DNA of 64,000 nt from Anolis sagrei. Its lineage: Eukaryota; Chordata; Lepidosauria; Squamata; Anolidae. Below, in pieces: positions 1-10,418 of this stretch. Position 1 is the stretch's first letter. Every line of letters starts with the position of its first letter. The position numbers were made by a program, and so were the translations under genes. Location of the stretch: contig NC_090025.1 in the NCBI RefSeq assembly GCF_037176765.1, positions 20,024,545 to 20,088,544 on the forward strand, given 5' to 3'. Below the pieces are notes generated by a model. The model did not search any database. It was not told where the DNA came from and saw only the letters and a list, made by a program, of their open reading frames with translations.

Positions 1-1654
1 CCCCTTATATATATTCTTTTTGAAAATAAACTGCTGTCATTAGCTTAAACTGGACTCTATGTGTTGCTGGGTGAAAAGGTGTTCCTTCCTGGACTAGAGT
101 GCAACATGCACAACCAAATGTGCAACTGAATGTTTATACATGCCCACATACTCACCTGTATATATACATGCACTCTTGAACTGAACACCAATGTTCTGCA
201 TCAGACAAAAATGTACACTTGCTTCCATGAAAAACTGTTTGTCCATAAGGATTCTGCCCAATGTCCCCTACTTTTCTTATGCCTATTCTATTCAGGAATC
301 AACATGGAGTTGCCATGTTTGTTAATAAATTTATTTAGTCTTATACTGAATGCTAAAGGGGAAGCTTGCCCATGGGCCGCAGGGAAGAGTATTTGGGGCC
401 ATATCTGCCACATGGGCAGTATGTTATGCAGACCTGCCTTAGCTCAGTGTTGGGGTCCTGAAAAAATTGGCAACAGGACAAGTTTTAGGAAAATCACCTT
501 GTGGTGATTTTGGACTTTTACATGAATCTATTGTGCAGTGTATACAGTGCACTCTGCAGAAGATGCTTCAATTGTACTTCATAAAAAAGAAAATATGCTT
601 GTTTAGCAAGCTTTGCAAATGCTGATTTGTTATCAATAAATGTTTGGTTTTTATACTTATTTTATATACCTGTATACCCAGTGCCATGGAAAGATTTCTC
701 AGACTAAAAGGGTCCCAAGTGGAAAAGTTTAAGAAGCCTTGGTCTAGCAAGCAGTAGTTTTCAAATATGAAGCATACATGAGCTTTGAACACTAAATATC
801 CTCAAGAAGATCATTTACTCAAGTATAAAATTGATAAACACAGATCTAGGTATTAGGGGTTAGTGAGAATTTAATTTCACTTTATTTTTTATTACAGGTT
901 ACCAAAATTCATAAATGTATTCATGTATGGTCTAGGAGATTACAAAGGAGAAGACCACACACTACACCTCTAACCCACGTTTCATCAATTTCTCCTTTAT
1001 TTTCATTACTTGTGATGTTCACAGGGCGTCTGGCTCCGAACAGCAAGGCTTTGAAATGCCCATGCCAAAACCACTTACAAACTAAACTAGTTACAAGCTG
1101 CACTTCTCCAGCTGGAGTCTGGAAAAACACAATTTCTCTTATGCCATTTTTGAAAAAAAAAATCATGCCTCCCAATATGAAACCATGCGAGAAACCATAT
1201 AACCCATGATTGCTCTGATGCTTTTAGAGGGTCATAATAAAAACATTGCGTCTAGAAACAAATTGTCTCCAGGATTTCTGGAAGAAGGACATCATTACTA
1301 TGATCTATGGAGATGTCTCTCAAATATATGTAATTCGTTTACACCAAAGTTTTCAGTTTTTTTCTATTCCACTTGTTGAAGGTAAAGAAATTTGGATACT
1401 TTAGGACTACATGATGATTTTTCCTCTTTATGTAATTTGTGAATGTTTGTAAAGAGCAATAAATGGAAACCAAACTCTGTTAGCACCAAAATTCAGAGCT
1501 GCGTACATTCAGCTTGGAGAAAAAGATGAATAGGCGATATGATGACCATATTTCAGGGGGTATCATGTGGAAGATAGAACAAAATTTTTAAATACTTTTC
1601 AAGAAATGAGAACACAAACCCATACATTCAAATTACAAGAAACCTGCTTCAGCA
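1..1654. other. No gene seen; unassigned intergenic DNA
   Basis: The stretch is AT-rich and non-repetitive to the eye. Open frames here are short, lack recognisable motifs or plausible splice context, and look like chance. It belongs to the long gene-free flank upstream of SPP1. Confidence 0.5.
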
Positions 1655-2150
1655 TGGGCTGAAGACCCCAATCTCTCCTAAAAGACTTAAAAGAGAAGAA
1701 AATCTTACCATGCTGCCATTTGGCCCCTCTGGAGCTTCCTGAACCATACCAATGATGCACCAGGAGGCGGGAGGGCAGGAATGATCCTCCCACACCTACT
1801 GGCACCTCATTGGTATGGTCCAGGAGGCTTCAAAGAGGCCTAATGGTGGCATGGGGGCAGGGATTGGTGGCAATGCCCTCTTTGCTTCTCCAGGCTCATG
1901 TGGCCTGAAGAAGTGAATTGGGCTGTGGGGACAGGCTACTGGGATTGCAGAAGCAGTCCCAATAGTCTGTCCCCACAGGGTCCATATCCCATTACAACTG
2001 GGTATCTAAATAATTTGGGACAAAGCAGGGTTTATCTGCTTTGTCCTGAATTAATTCGGTTTTACCAAAGACTTCATTTAGATGCTGCCGCTAAAACCGA
2101 GGCAGGTTTCAGGTTAAATGCCTGTTTGGATTGGCCGTCTGAGCATGACG
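1655..2150. mobile_element. Large foldback DNA element, copy A (incomplete)
   Basis: The block contains nested hairpins at 1739-1824, 1923-1978 and about 2018-2048. Its order of landmarks matches a second copy at about 54,982-55,667: a TTTAAA-like run after CCCCAA, a gggagggcagga hairpin, and a final AATTAATTCG segment. The two copies therefore define one non-autonomous palindromic family. The left edge is approximate and I cannot assign a superfamily. Confidence 0.55.
1923..1978. repeat. Short perfect-looped hairpin inside foldback element
   Basis: Arms of 26 bases (1923-1948 and 1953-1978) with about three mismatches enclose a four-base loop, AGAA. It sits inside the foldback element, so a transposon core is the simplest reading. 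If transcribed, it would fold like a small-RNA precursor. Confidence 0.6.
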
Positions 2151-2214
2151 GACTGTCCTTCATTGGAAGTCTTTGAACAGAGGCTGGATGGGAATCTCAC
2201 AGCAATTTTAGTGG
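2148..2214 (+). mobile_element. CR1 LINE 3' fragment
   Basis: The reading SLEVFEQRLDGNL-like, followed by a short tail, matches the C-terminus of CR1 reverse transcriptase seen in longer form at 4031-4110 on the other strand. The copy is short and old. Confidence 0.5.
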
Positions 2215-2246
2215 TGTGACCATACAAGCTAGAAGGTTCACTAAAT

Positions 2247-2381
2247 CAGTGTTTCCCAAACTTTGGCCTATCAGATCTTTTGCACTTCAGCTCCCAGGAT
2301 TTCTGACTATTGGCCAAGTTGGCTATGATTCCTGGAAGTTGAAATCCAAAACAACTGAAAGACCAAAGTTTGGGAACCACT
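2247..2381. mobile_element. hAT-type hairpin MITE
   Basis: A diverged palindrome starts CAGTGTTTCCCAAACTTTGG and ends with the inverse, CCAAAGTTTGGGAACCACT. The middle carries the CAGCTCCCAGGA ... TTCCTGGAAGTTG arms common to the family. Sister copies with clear 8-bp target duplications lie at 10,023, 53,792 and 62,295. Confidence 0.7.
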
Positions 2382-3945
2382 ACACAGTCTACCAGCCTTT
2401 TCTGATCACAATTCCCATCAATACAAGATAGCAATAATCCACTACAGTAGGGCAAGCTCATAGTGCATAGAAAACCTTGTTCAAGACCAGGAACCCTGTT
2501 CTTTTCATAATATCCTGAAATGTGGACATGGGTTATATGAAACACTGGCAGCAGATTGTCTGTTTTACTTTCTTGCAATTATAAAGTCAACTTCCATTCA
2601 GCCAAAATGCCTTTGTTTTCCTCTTTCTTTTAGGAAGCTCTAAAAGGCTCAAACCCAGAAGCAAAGAATGCTGACAAGCTTTGTTAGTATCTCACTGCTG
2701 GTGGATTTCCCCTTTCCTCCTAATCTCAGTCATCTGATTCCATTGTTCATTGAACTACATCTTTGTTCTCTTCCTTTTAGAGAGCGTAGACTTACTAATG
2801 AAAATCTGTGTGGCTCCATTCCTGTACTTAGGATGATAGTCCTGTATGAAAACCGATTCAGATATTTATTGGATTTTTTACGAAGATATTGGAAGTTTAT
2901 CTAAGAAAGGGTTAATAATTATGACAAAATTCTTTAAACCTCTGCCTAATAAATAAGTTGGTTTGCTCCAACTCAATCTGGGTTATGTGTAGGAAGAAGA
3001 GTCACTTCCATTCTACTTCTTCAAAAGTTTTGAACAATAGTGGATCTAAGAAAAGAATAATCATCTGTATCTAGGACTGCTGAGCAAGTGGAAGAATAGA
3101 TTATTTCCACCCCAGAAGAAATATGTACTTTCCACAATCAGATCAGGTTGCAATGTCTTACCTCACTAAATAAACATTTACGGAACCCCTGGAAAAAGTA
3201 AGAATGTAGATAGATAGTCTAAAGTTCTATCTCAGACATTTTCAAGTGCAATTGATAATTCAAAAAATGATGGAATAGGTCACTGCTTGTAGTCTTATGA
3301 AGTCTTGGGGTAAACAACAGTGGGCTAGAAGGATAAATAGCATGGCACTGTTTTCCTTGAGGTTCCTTGCTGAATCTGTTAATTATTTCTGTTACAGGAG
3401 AAATTGCTTGATTGTCCCTGTCTTATTTTGTCATCACAATCTCAGATCTGCTTCCTGATTTACTGTCACAAAAGTTGCTGATGACAGTTACTTAGATGTT
3501 AAGTGGCCACTTAGAAATTCTTCCCATAAGACAAGTGCCAAACAGGATCCAAATTGGCACAAATGTTTGCATATGCTATTTTATATAAGTGCACATTTAG
3601 AAATAATTACTATAAATTAAACAGAAACACAGTATTTCCACACTGCAAGAACTAACTCTTGATGGACAACTTTGAACTCCCTGTTCATCCTCCTTATGGT
3701 TATTTAAACCTGATTTAGGACTTCTCTACACTGGCCAGAAAACCCAAATTGGGACTGAAGGACAGCCCAAGTAGGAATAACCATCCAGCAGGACCAAACT
3801 GGGTCCAGCCTGACTGTCATCTGAAATCCGCTCCCATTGCTGCCATAGTTGGGGGGCAGACTGTGTAAACAGCTTCTCAGAACCCAGAAATGCTCCAGAC
3901 CAGCCTTAAATTTTGTGGCTCATGTGGATGGGTGGTTAGACTAGG
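2382..3945. other. No gene seen; unassigned intergenic DNA
   Basis: I see no repeat family that I can name, no open frame with family resemblance and no RNA gene. A stretch near 3,715-3,935 is GC-richer and may be an old MITE, but I could not identify ends. Confidence 0.4.
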
Positions 3946-4830
3946 CCATAGAATCATAGAATGATAGAGTTGGAAGAGACCTCATGGGCCATCCAGTCCA
4001 ACCCCCTGGCAAGAAGCAGGAAAATTGCATTCAAAGCAACCCTGACAGATGGCCATCCAGCCTCTGTTTAAAAGCTTCCAAAGAAGGAGCCTCCACCACA
4101 CTCCAGGGCAGAGAGTTCCACTGCTGAACGGCTCTCACAGTCAGGAAGTTCTTCCTCATGTTCAGATGGAATCTCCTTTCTTGTAGTTTGAAGCCATTGT
4201 TTCGCATCTTAGTGTCCAGGGCAGTAGAAAACAAGCTTGCTCCCTCCTCCCTGTGGCTTCCTCTCACATATTTATACATGGGTATCATGTCTCCTCTCAT
4301 CCTTCTCTTCTTCAGGCTAAACATGCCCAGTTCTTTAAGCCGCTCCTCATAGGACTTGTTCTCCATACCCTTGATCATTTTAGTTGCCCTCCTCTGGACA
4401 CTTTCCAGCTTATCAATATTTATCTTCAATTGTGGTGCCCAGAATTTGACAAAATATTCCAGGTGTGGTCTGATCAAGGCAGAATAGAGGGATAGCATGA
4501 CTTCCCTGGATCAAGACACTATGCTCCTATTGATGCAGGCCAAAATCCCATTGGCTTTTTTTTTTTTTTTTTTTTTGCCGCCACATCACATTGTTGGTTC
4601 ATGTTTAACTTGTTGTCCACGAAAACTCCAAGATCTTTTTCACACGTACTGCTCTCGAGCCAGGCGTCCCCCATTCTGTATCTTTGCATTTCATTTTTTC
4701 TGCCTAAGTGGAGTATCTTGCATTTGTCACTGTTGAAATTCATTTTGTTAGTTTTGGCCCATCTCTCTAATCTGTCAAGATTGTTTTGAATTCTGCTTCT
4801 GTCTTCTGGAGTATTGGCTATCCCTCCCAA
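3946..4830 (-). mobile_element. CR1 LINE, 3' half of reverse-transcriptase ORF
   Basis: On the minus strand two open stretches (4519-4830 and 4031-4498) read as the C-terminal part of CR1 ORF2, including LGVFVDNKLNMNQQCD, LYSALIRPHLEYFVKFWAPQ, LKELGMFSLKKRRMRGDMI and FKQRLDGHL. A poly-A/T run near 4556-4576 separates them. The 3' tail shows the typical CR1 end, with ATAGAATCATAGA repeated at 3948-3966. It is 5'-truncated and abuts a hAT palindrome at 4830. The frame is fairly well kept, so this copy is younger than the other CR1 pieces here. Confidence 0.9.
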
Positions 4831-4870
4831 TTAGGAAGGTTGAGAACCAGTGGTTCTCAACCTTCCTAAT
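4830..4870. repeat. Perfect 20-bp inverted repeat of a hAT terminus
   Basis: Arms of 20 bases, ATTAGGAAGGTTGAGAACCA and its exact complement, meet around a single G at 4850. The right arm is the 5' terminus of the hAT element that follows. The left arm is therefore the same terminus in the opposite orientation, as if two ends were joined head to head. Confidence 0.85.
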
Positions 4871-5060
4871 GCCATGACCCCTTAATACAGTTTCTCATGT
4901 TGTGGTGACCCCCAACCATCAAATTATTTTCATTGCTACTTCATAGCTGTAATTTTGCTACTATTATGAATTGTAATGTAAATATCTGATATGCAGGATG
5001 TATTTTCATTCACTGGACCAAATTTGGCACAAATACCTGATATGTCTGAGTTTGATTAAT
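4848..5060 (+). mobile_element. SPIN-like hAT element, terminal fragment
   Basis: It starts CAGTGGTTCTCAACCTTCC and continues through features I recall from SPIN (Space Invaders) hAT elements, such as ACCCCTTAATACAGTTTCTC and GTAATGTAAATATCTGATAT. It is the inverse of the right end of the longer copy at about 52,677-53,420. The element stops near 5,060, so only one end is present. The family name rests on memory and not on a database search. Confidence 0.7.
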
Positions 5061-5436
5061 TTTGTCATTTCTTTCGGAGTTGGTTTCATACATATATCTC
5101 GTTCCCTTTATTCTGGAAGTTGTTCCATGTAGCAGCATATACAAATCATTAAAGGAGGTAAAATGAGTAAAACAACTAACTACCTTGGGTACCAAAACTC
5201 CAGGATTGTATTCTTGGCTATGCAAGTACGTTAAAGAGAGTGAACTACTGTGTGTGCATTTGGAAGAAACATACCTCAGGAGTTCGTCAAACAAGTCACT
5301 CTTTCATGGAGTTACACAACTGCAAGATGAATGTATACTTTATTTGATCTCTAGAATCTCAAGTAATAGACACTGTTGTTTCAAAATGGCAAGATAAAAT
5401 GTTACTGACAATACAGTCATTTGTAAAACAAGTGAT
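5061..5436. other. No gene seen
   Basis: Short unassigned stretch between a hAT fragment and a CR1 fragment. The small open frames on both strands have no recognisable motif. Confidence 0.4.
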
Positions 5437-6782
5437 ATAACAGGCATCACTGAAACTTGGTGGAATTAGTCTCATGATTGGAATGTAGTAATAGAGGGGT
5501 ATAACCTATTTCAGAGAAACAGACCAAACAGGAAAGGAGGAGTAGCAGCATTATATATCAAAAGATGTTTACATCTTTCAGAAGAGTCATGACTTAAATC
5601 CCAACTAAAAACATAAGGAGAGGAGCAACAAGGATGTCATTATAGGGGCCTACTATAGACCCCCCCCCCTACTTTCCCCAAAGCCAGACTGAGTACTTGG
5701 ATGATGCCTTCCTGGAACAGATGATGAAATATGTAGTAATAATGGGAGATTTCAACTCTCATGATATTTGGTGAAAGACAAACTCTGCCAGCAATATAAG
5801 GACCAAGAAATCCCTCTCTTGTTTTGTAGATAAATTCATTGCCCAGAAGATGAAAGAGAAAACAAGAAGATCAGCTATTTCAGATCTGATTGTAACTAAG
5901 AATGATGACCTGGTAAATGGTGTGCAAGTGGTGGGTTCTTTAGGAAGGTGTGATCAGGAAGCCAGCCAAAGGCAGGCATGTATTTTTTATTTCAAAGCAG
6001 TGGTGCACAGCCTGTGGCCCTCCAGATGTTTTGGACTTCAGCTTCCAGAATTCCTGACTATTGGTTAGGCCTTCTAGAAGTTAGAGTCCCAAACACTTGC
6101 AAAATCTCAAACACTGCAAAGTTTAAAGAAAGCAGATTTTTGCAAACTTAGGGAAATGGATGTGATCCCATGATCAGGAATAATAAAATAGAAGGATGGG
6201 GGTTTCTTAAAAGATAGATAGTAGATGCAAAATTTCAAACAGTTCCAATGAGGAGTTAAAAACGGAGGCATCTAAAGAAACCACAGTAATTGTCTAAAGA
6301 ACTTTTAGCTGAGATGGGATTTAAAAGAGGAATGTAGTAAAAATGGAAATGCACCCTGAAGAATAGAAGTTCCAGCAGTCTGGAGAAAAGCAAATGTTAT
6401 CCATATCTTCAAAAAAGAGAAGGGAAAGAGAACTCAAACAGTTATCACCCAGTCAGCCTGGGACTGAAAACACAACAAATTCTAGAGTAGACTATTAATC
6501 AAATAGTCTGTAAGCACTTAGAAAGGAAAGCAATGATCACAAAAAGTCAACATAAGTTTCTCAAAAAAAAAAAATCATGCCAGACTAATCTTATCTCTCT
6601 CTTTTTGATGGTGTTAAAAGTTTGGTATTAGAAGAGAATTCCATGGAAGTAGCAAAGTTTGATTTAAGCGAGGCCTTTGATATCCTTGCAAACAAGCTAG
6701 TAAAAGATGGGCTAGACAATGCTACTGTTAGGTGGATTTGTAACCGATTGACAGGCCAAACCCAAAGGGTGCTCAACTCCCT
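5437..6782 (+). mobile_element. CR1 LINE, endonuclease and N-terminal RT region, decayed
   Basis: Scattered frames read ITETWWN near 5,446, VVIMGDFNSHD near 5,731 (the GDFN motif of the APE endonuclease) and AKFDLSEAFDI near 6,653 (an RT motif). The frame is broken many times. A MITE (5998-6105) is inserted, and the copy stops against an L2 fragment at about 6,783. It is an old CR1 copy of opposite strand to the one at 3946-4830. Confidence 0.8.
5998..6105. mobile_element. hAT-type MITE inserted in CR1
   Basis: The sequence CAGTGGTGCACAGCCTGTGG, followed by the CAGCTTCCAGAATTCCTGAC arm, matches the hairpin MITE family seen at 14,782 and 12,546. The right terminus is lost or strongly diverged. 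Confidence 0.55.
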
Positions 6783-7112
6783 TTGGCCTTTTGACTGACC
6801 AGGAGTACCTCTGTCTTGTCTGGATTCAATTTCAATTTGTTAGCCCTCATCCAGTCTGCACTAGTTCAAGGTCTGAACAGCCTCCTTACTAATGGGTGGG
6901 AAGGAGTGACAGATTTGGACATCATCTGCATACAGATAACATTTTACTCCGAAACTCCGAATGATCTCCCCCAGCGGCTTCATGTAGACGTTAAACAACA
7001 TTGGGGACAGTACTGAATCCCGAGGGACTCCACAAAACAACGGTTATGGGGTAAAACAGGTGTCACCCAATAACACCTTCTGGGACTGTCCCTCCACGAA
7101 TAGTCCATAGTA
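6783..7112 (-). mobile_element. L2-like LINE, internal RT fragment
   Basis: Read on the minus strand it covers the L2 RT region ending in the ANKLKLNPDKT-like motif: its complement near 6,800-6,850 matches the same segment at 47,030-47,080. It also contains the LSPMLFNVYMKPLGEII-like block near 6,970-7,015. It has no 3' end and is a fragment. Confidence 0.75.
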
Positions 7113-7170
7113 TATATGGTGAGCTATCTAGTTATCATCTGTAAACATACCTTTCCATATACAGGAATAG

Positions 7171-7210
7171 AAGGTATACACTATCTATCTATCTATCTAT
7201 CTATCTATCT
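7171..7210. repeat. (TATC)n microsatellite
   Basis: About nine uninterrupted tetranucleotide copies, with no gene overlapping. Confidence 0.95.
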
Positions 7211-8004
7211 CTTTAGGTATGTTTTTCCTTTTCCACAAAACCCAAGTCAAGATGGCTTACAAGATAAAATACTGGGGTTAGCCCAGTGGCTTGTCTTTGT
7301 TTGAACACCATGTCCAGAAAAATCGCATGGTATAAGGCACCTTGGAATCTACCACTGCAGCAATGCCTATGACACATCAAGGGTTCAGAAATAGCATGTC
7401 TGAATGCCCCATCTTGCCTAAAGAAGACTAGTATTCCAGAGAGAAGGCTAAGCCAGACCCCTTTTTCCTTGATAAATGGACTTAGGGCATTTTTACCTGA
7501 AAGTAAATTCTAACATGATTTTTCCTGTTAGGACAATTACAGGCACAGAAGAGTGACTTCACATCCTTCTCCCGCAGCATATATTTTTAAAATAAGGAAT
7601 AGTGTCTGGAAATTAAAAGAGACACTTCCCTCACTCTATTTGAGAGCTTAATCATTATGAATTAATATTCCACACTGGTTGCACTGAGCACAGGATAATT
7701 CCAAGCGTTGTGTTGGTGACCAGCAGCTCATAATATTAAATACATGTGTACACTTTTTAAACAAAATGTGAAGGGGATTTCCATTTAGGAAGAAGGTGTT
7801 GAATGAAGGCTCAGTCTTAACATGAAAACAGATCAAAGGTTCCACATGTTGAGCTAAGAAGCAGGAGGGAAATAACTAGTGTACAAGTGAGTTATGTGCT
7901 TAAGGTTTTTTCAGGGGCTTATTTTGAATACAGAAGAAATTGGAGCATGTATCCAAAAGTATCTTCTGCATTTGGGCTTGAAACATGTTAATAAATCTTT
8001 TAAA
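7211..8004. other. No gene seen
   Basis: Unassigned AT-rich intergenic sequence. No named repeat and no plausible exon. Confidence 0.4.
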
Positions 8005-8290
8005 AATCCATCATCACTTTATTTATATCCCACCTTTCTCTCAGGCTGGGACTCAAGGCGGCTTAACTACAAGAAAACACATGGAGTTAAAACATACAAA
8101 ACCAGGATTCAAACAATATTAACAAAATGAAAACCAGTAAAATTTTACTTTAAGTGAGATGAAAAGACAGTATAATACCATAACAATATTTTGGTTAAAA
8201 TCAGTTTCTGAAAAGTTGCTGGAAACAAAGATTTTAGCCTGTTGCCAAAAGGAAAACAGAAGGAGCCCTCCTAATCTAAGGCCAGAAAAT
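8005..8290 (-). mobile_element. L2-like LINE 3' untranslated fragment
   Basis: The motif ATCATCACTTTATTTATATCCCACC, followed by a GGCTTAACTACA-like tract, is the complement of the conserved L2 3' end seen at 16,060, 46,215, 48,400 and 59,345. Only the 3' UTR remains. Confidence 0.65.
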
Positions 8291-8639
8291 GTTTTACTTT
8301 CTCGACAAGCAAGAAAGAAAATATTTTACTTTCTTGTACCCATTGTCAGGTACAAGAACAAGTCAAGCAAAGATTTACATTTCTAGTCTGGATAAGGGAA
8401 ACCGAATTCACATTGGTCAGACACATGCCAAAGAATGCCCTCCCAAAATATGGTTTGTTTGGTTTCACTATTTCATGTGAACCCTTTCCTTCCAGAAGAG
8501 GGTTAAACTTTTCAGTTGCTTTTAGGTTTTCACAAAGTTTATCATCTATTGTCTCTACTGCACATTTTAGTTCTACTTTTAAAACATGTTTCACTATTTT
8601 TTAGAATGCGAGGTGCCTTTCAACAAAAGTTGAGATAAT

Positions 8640-8734
8640 GTTTGGGGTATAAATCAGCCACCCTGAGTCCCTTTCAGGGTTGAGATAAAGCAGGGTAAAA
8701 ATGCAGTAAATAAATAAACAAATAAATAAATATG
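8640..8734 (+). mobile_element. L2-like LINE 3' terminus with (AAAT)n tail
   Basis: GCCACCCTGAGTCCCTTTCAGG followed by GTTGAGATAAAGCAGGGTAAAAATG is the standard 3' end of the L2 family in this window (compare 35,650 and 63,960). It finishes in an AAAT/AAAC repeat, the usual tail. Confidence 0.75.
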
Positions 8735-8948
8735 AAGCAAATGTCATAAATAATCTTGCATAAATCTAGAAGATTTAGTAAAAAAATCAGTCTCAGAAGT
8801 CTGGGTCAGCTTTGCATGGGTCAATGTAAACACTTTGCCTTAATTCTTATCAAAGATTGAACCATCTCCTTTTCTGAGTAGAATGGCAAAATGTAAGAGC
8901 TTAATCTCTCCTGGGAGAAAATAAATGAAGTACTAAATCCAACTAGTC

Positions 8949-9824
8949 CAGGCATGGGCAAACTTTCTAACTTAGGAGCCACATGGCGGGCTGGAGTGGG
9001 GTTAGCAAGCCAGGTGAGAGGGGTTTTTCCCCAAGTCCCCTCCCTGCCTGTTCTTTCCATTTGGATCCCAAAATATTTGGCCTTGGTCAGGATGATATGG
9101 TGGGCGAGAGAGAAAAAGTATATCCATTAGACTCTGTATTGCCTACTCCAGATATAGAATCCGAGAGCTGGAAGAGACCCCCAAGGACCATCCAGTCCAA
9201 CCTCCTGCCATGAATGGAGGCCACAATCAAAGCACTTCCAATAGACAGCCTCTGTGGAAAAGCCTCCAGAGAAGGATACTATGCCACTTTCCAACAGCTC
9301 ATACTCTCCAGAAGTTCTTCCTAATCCATTGCTCCCTTGTGCCCTGGTCTCTAGAGCAGCAGAAAGTCAGTTTTCCTCCTCCTTCTCTTCCTCAATGGGA
9401 CACCCTTTTAAATCTTGAAACATGGTTCTCATGTTCCCTCTCTACCTTTTCTTCTCCAAGCTACCCCCCCCCCCCCCAGGAGGAAAGGAGGAAGGGGAAA
9501 GACAAGGGAGGGAGGGAGGGAGGGAGGGAGGGAGGGAAGGAAGGGAGGGAGGAAGGAAGGAAGGGTGGAAGGGAATAGAGGGGGAGGGAGGAAACGGAGA
9601 AGGAAGGAAAGACAAAAGGGAAGGAAGGAAAGAGAAAGGGGGGGGAGGAAAGAGGGAAGGAAGGAAGAATGTAAAGGTGAAAGGGAAGGAAGGAGGAAGG
9701 GAGAAATAGGGATATAAGGAGAGAGGGAGCAAAGGAGGAAAGAAGGAGGGAAAGAGAGAAGAAAGGAAGAATTCAATGGTAAGAGAGAGGAGGGCCTGAG
9801 AAAAGAGCCCAAGGGGCTGCATCC
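8949..9824 (+). mobile_element. Composite hAT-like element carrying a CR1 piece, copy 1
   Basis: It starts CAGGCATGGGCAAACTTT, holds a minus-strand CR1 3' fragment (about 9,127-9,365) and a long purine-rich microsatellite (about 9,498-9,776), and ends GAGAAAAGAGCCCAAGGGG. The same parts in the same order make the copy at 22,073-22,925, which has an 8-bp target duplication. The right end here is replaced by part of a different MITE. Confidence 0.75.
9498..9776. repeat. Purine-rich (GGGA)/(GGAA) microsatellite
   Basis: Almost uninterrupted purine strand. It creates long artificial open frames on both strands (Glu/Gly/Lys/Arg-rich forward, Pro/Ser/Leu-rich reverse) that are not genes. It lies within the composite element. 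Confidence 0.95.
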
Positions 9825-9910
9825 TTCAACTCCCAGTAATCCTAACAGCTGGAATTTCTGGGAGTTGTAGGCCAAAACAGCTGGGGACCCATAAATTGAG
9901 AACCAATGCT
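9825..9910. mobile_element. hAT-type MITE, right half
   Basis: TTCAACTCCCAGTAATCC ... GGGAGTTGTAGGCC and the terminal GGGACCCATAAATTGAGAACC match the right half of the 10,023-10,158 element. Confidence 0.7.
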
Positions 9911-10022
9911 TTAGCTTCTCCTGAGATTGACTGAGTCCTCACTTTTCAAGCTACTCGGAGAAGGAGATCATTTTTTTCTTTTCTTTTTTTGATAAGAATA
10001 AAAAAAATAGGAAACACTATAG

Positions 10023-10158
10023 CAGTGGTTCTCAACCTGTGGGTCCACAGATGTTTTTGGCCTACAGCTCCCAGAAATTCTAACACCTGGTAAACTATCT
10101 AGGATTTCTGGGAGTTGTAGGCTAAAACACCTGGGGACCCACAGGTTGAGAACCACTG
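10023..10158. mobile_element. hAT hairpin MITE with 8-bp target duplication
   Basis: A 136-bp palindrome from CAGTGGTTCTCAACCTGTGG to its inverse. It is flanked by perfect CACTATAG repeats (10,015-10,022 and 10,159-10,166), which is the 8-bp duplication expected for hAT. Copies at 53,792 and 62,295 are nearly the same. Confidence 0.93.
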
Positions 10159-10265
10159 CACTATAGACGTTCATGGGACAATGGTAAAGGGGGTGCCAGG
10201 AGTGGCTGGCCCATGAGACAGTGCTGGCACTTTTACCTTTTTGCAGAATGACCTTTCACTTAGAC

Positions 10266-10418
10266 TGGTTCTACACCGAAAAAAAATGCAATTTGAACTG
10301 CATCATGTTCAGTGTAGAGCCACACAATGCAGTTCAATCTTGTTCAAACTAGATATTATGGTTCTACACTGACCATATAATGCAGTTCAAACTGCATTAT
10401 TTGGCAGTGTAGAACCAG
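10266..10418. mobile_element. Palindromic MITE (ACACTG-ended family)
   Basis: Starts TGGTTCTACACCGAAAAAA and ends with the inverse TTTGGCAGTGTAGAACCA. Internal arms are AATGCAGTTCAA and TTGAACTGCAT repeats. It belongs to the same broad family as 25,701, 26,763 and 28,198. Confidence 0.7.

Noticed and set aside
130-507. 125-codon frame near the window start
   Set aside because: No family resemblance and no conserved context; expected by chance at this base composition.
4031-4498. 155-codon minus-strand frame as a gene
   Set aside because: It is the end of CR1 reverse transcriptase (LINE), truncated.
9429-9875. Long minus-strand frame rich in Ser, Leu, Pro
   Set aside because: It is a translation of the purine-rich microsatellite; all frames on both strands are open for the same reason.
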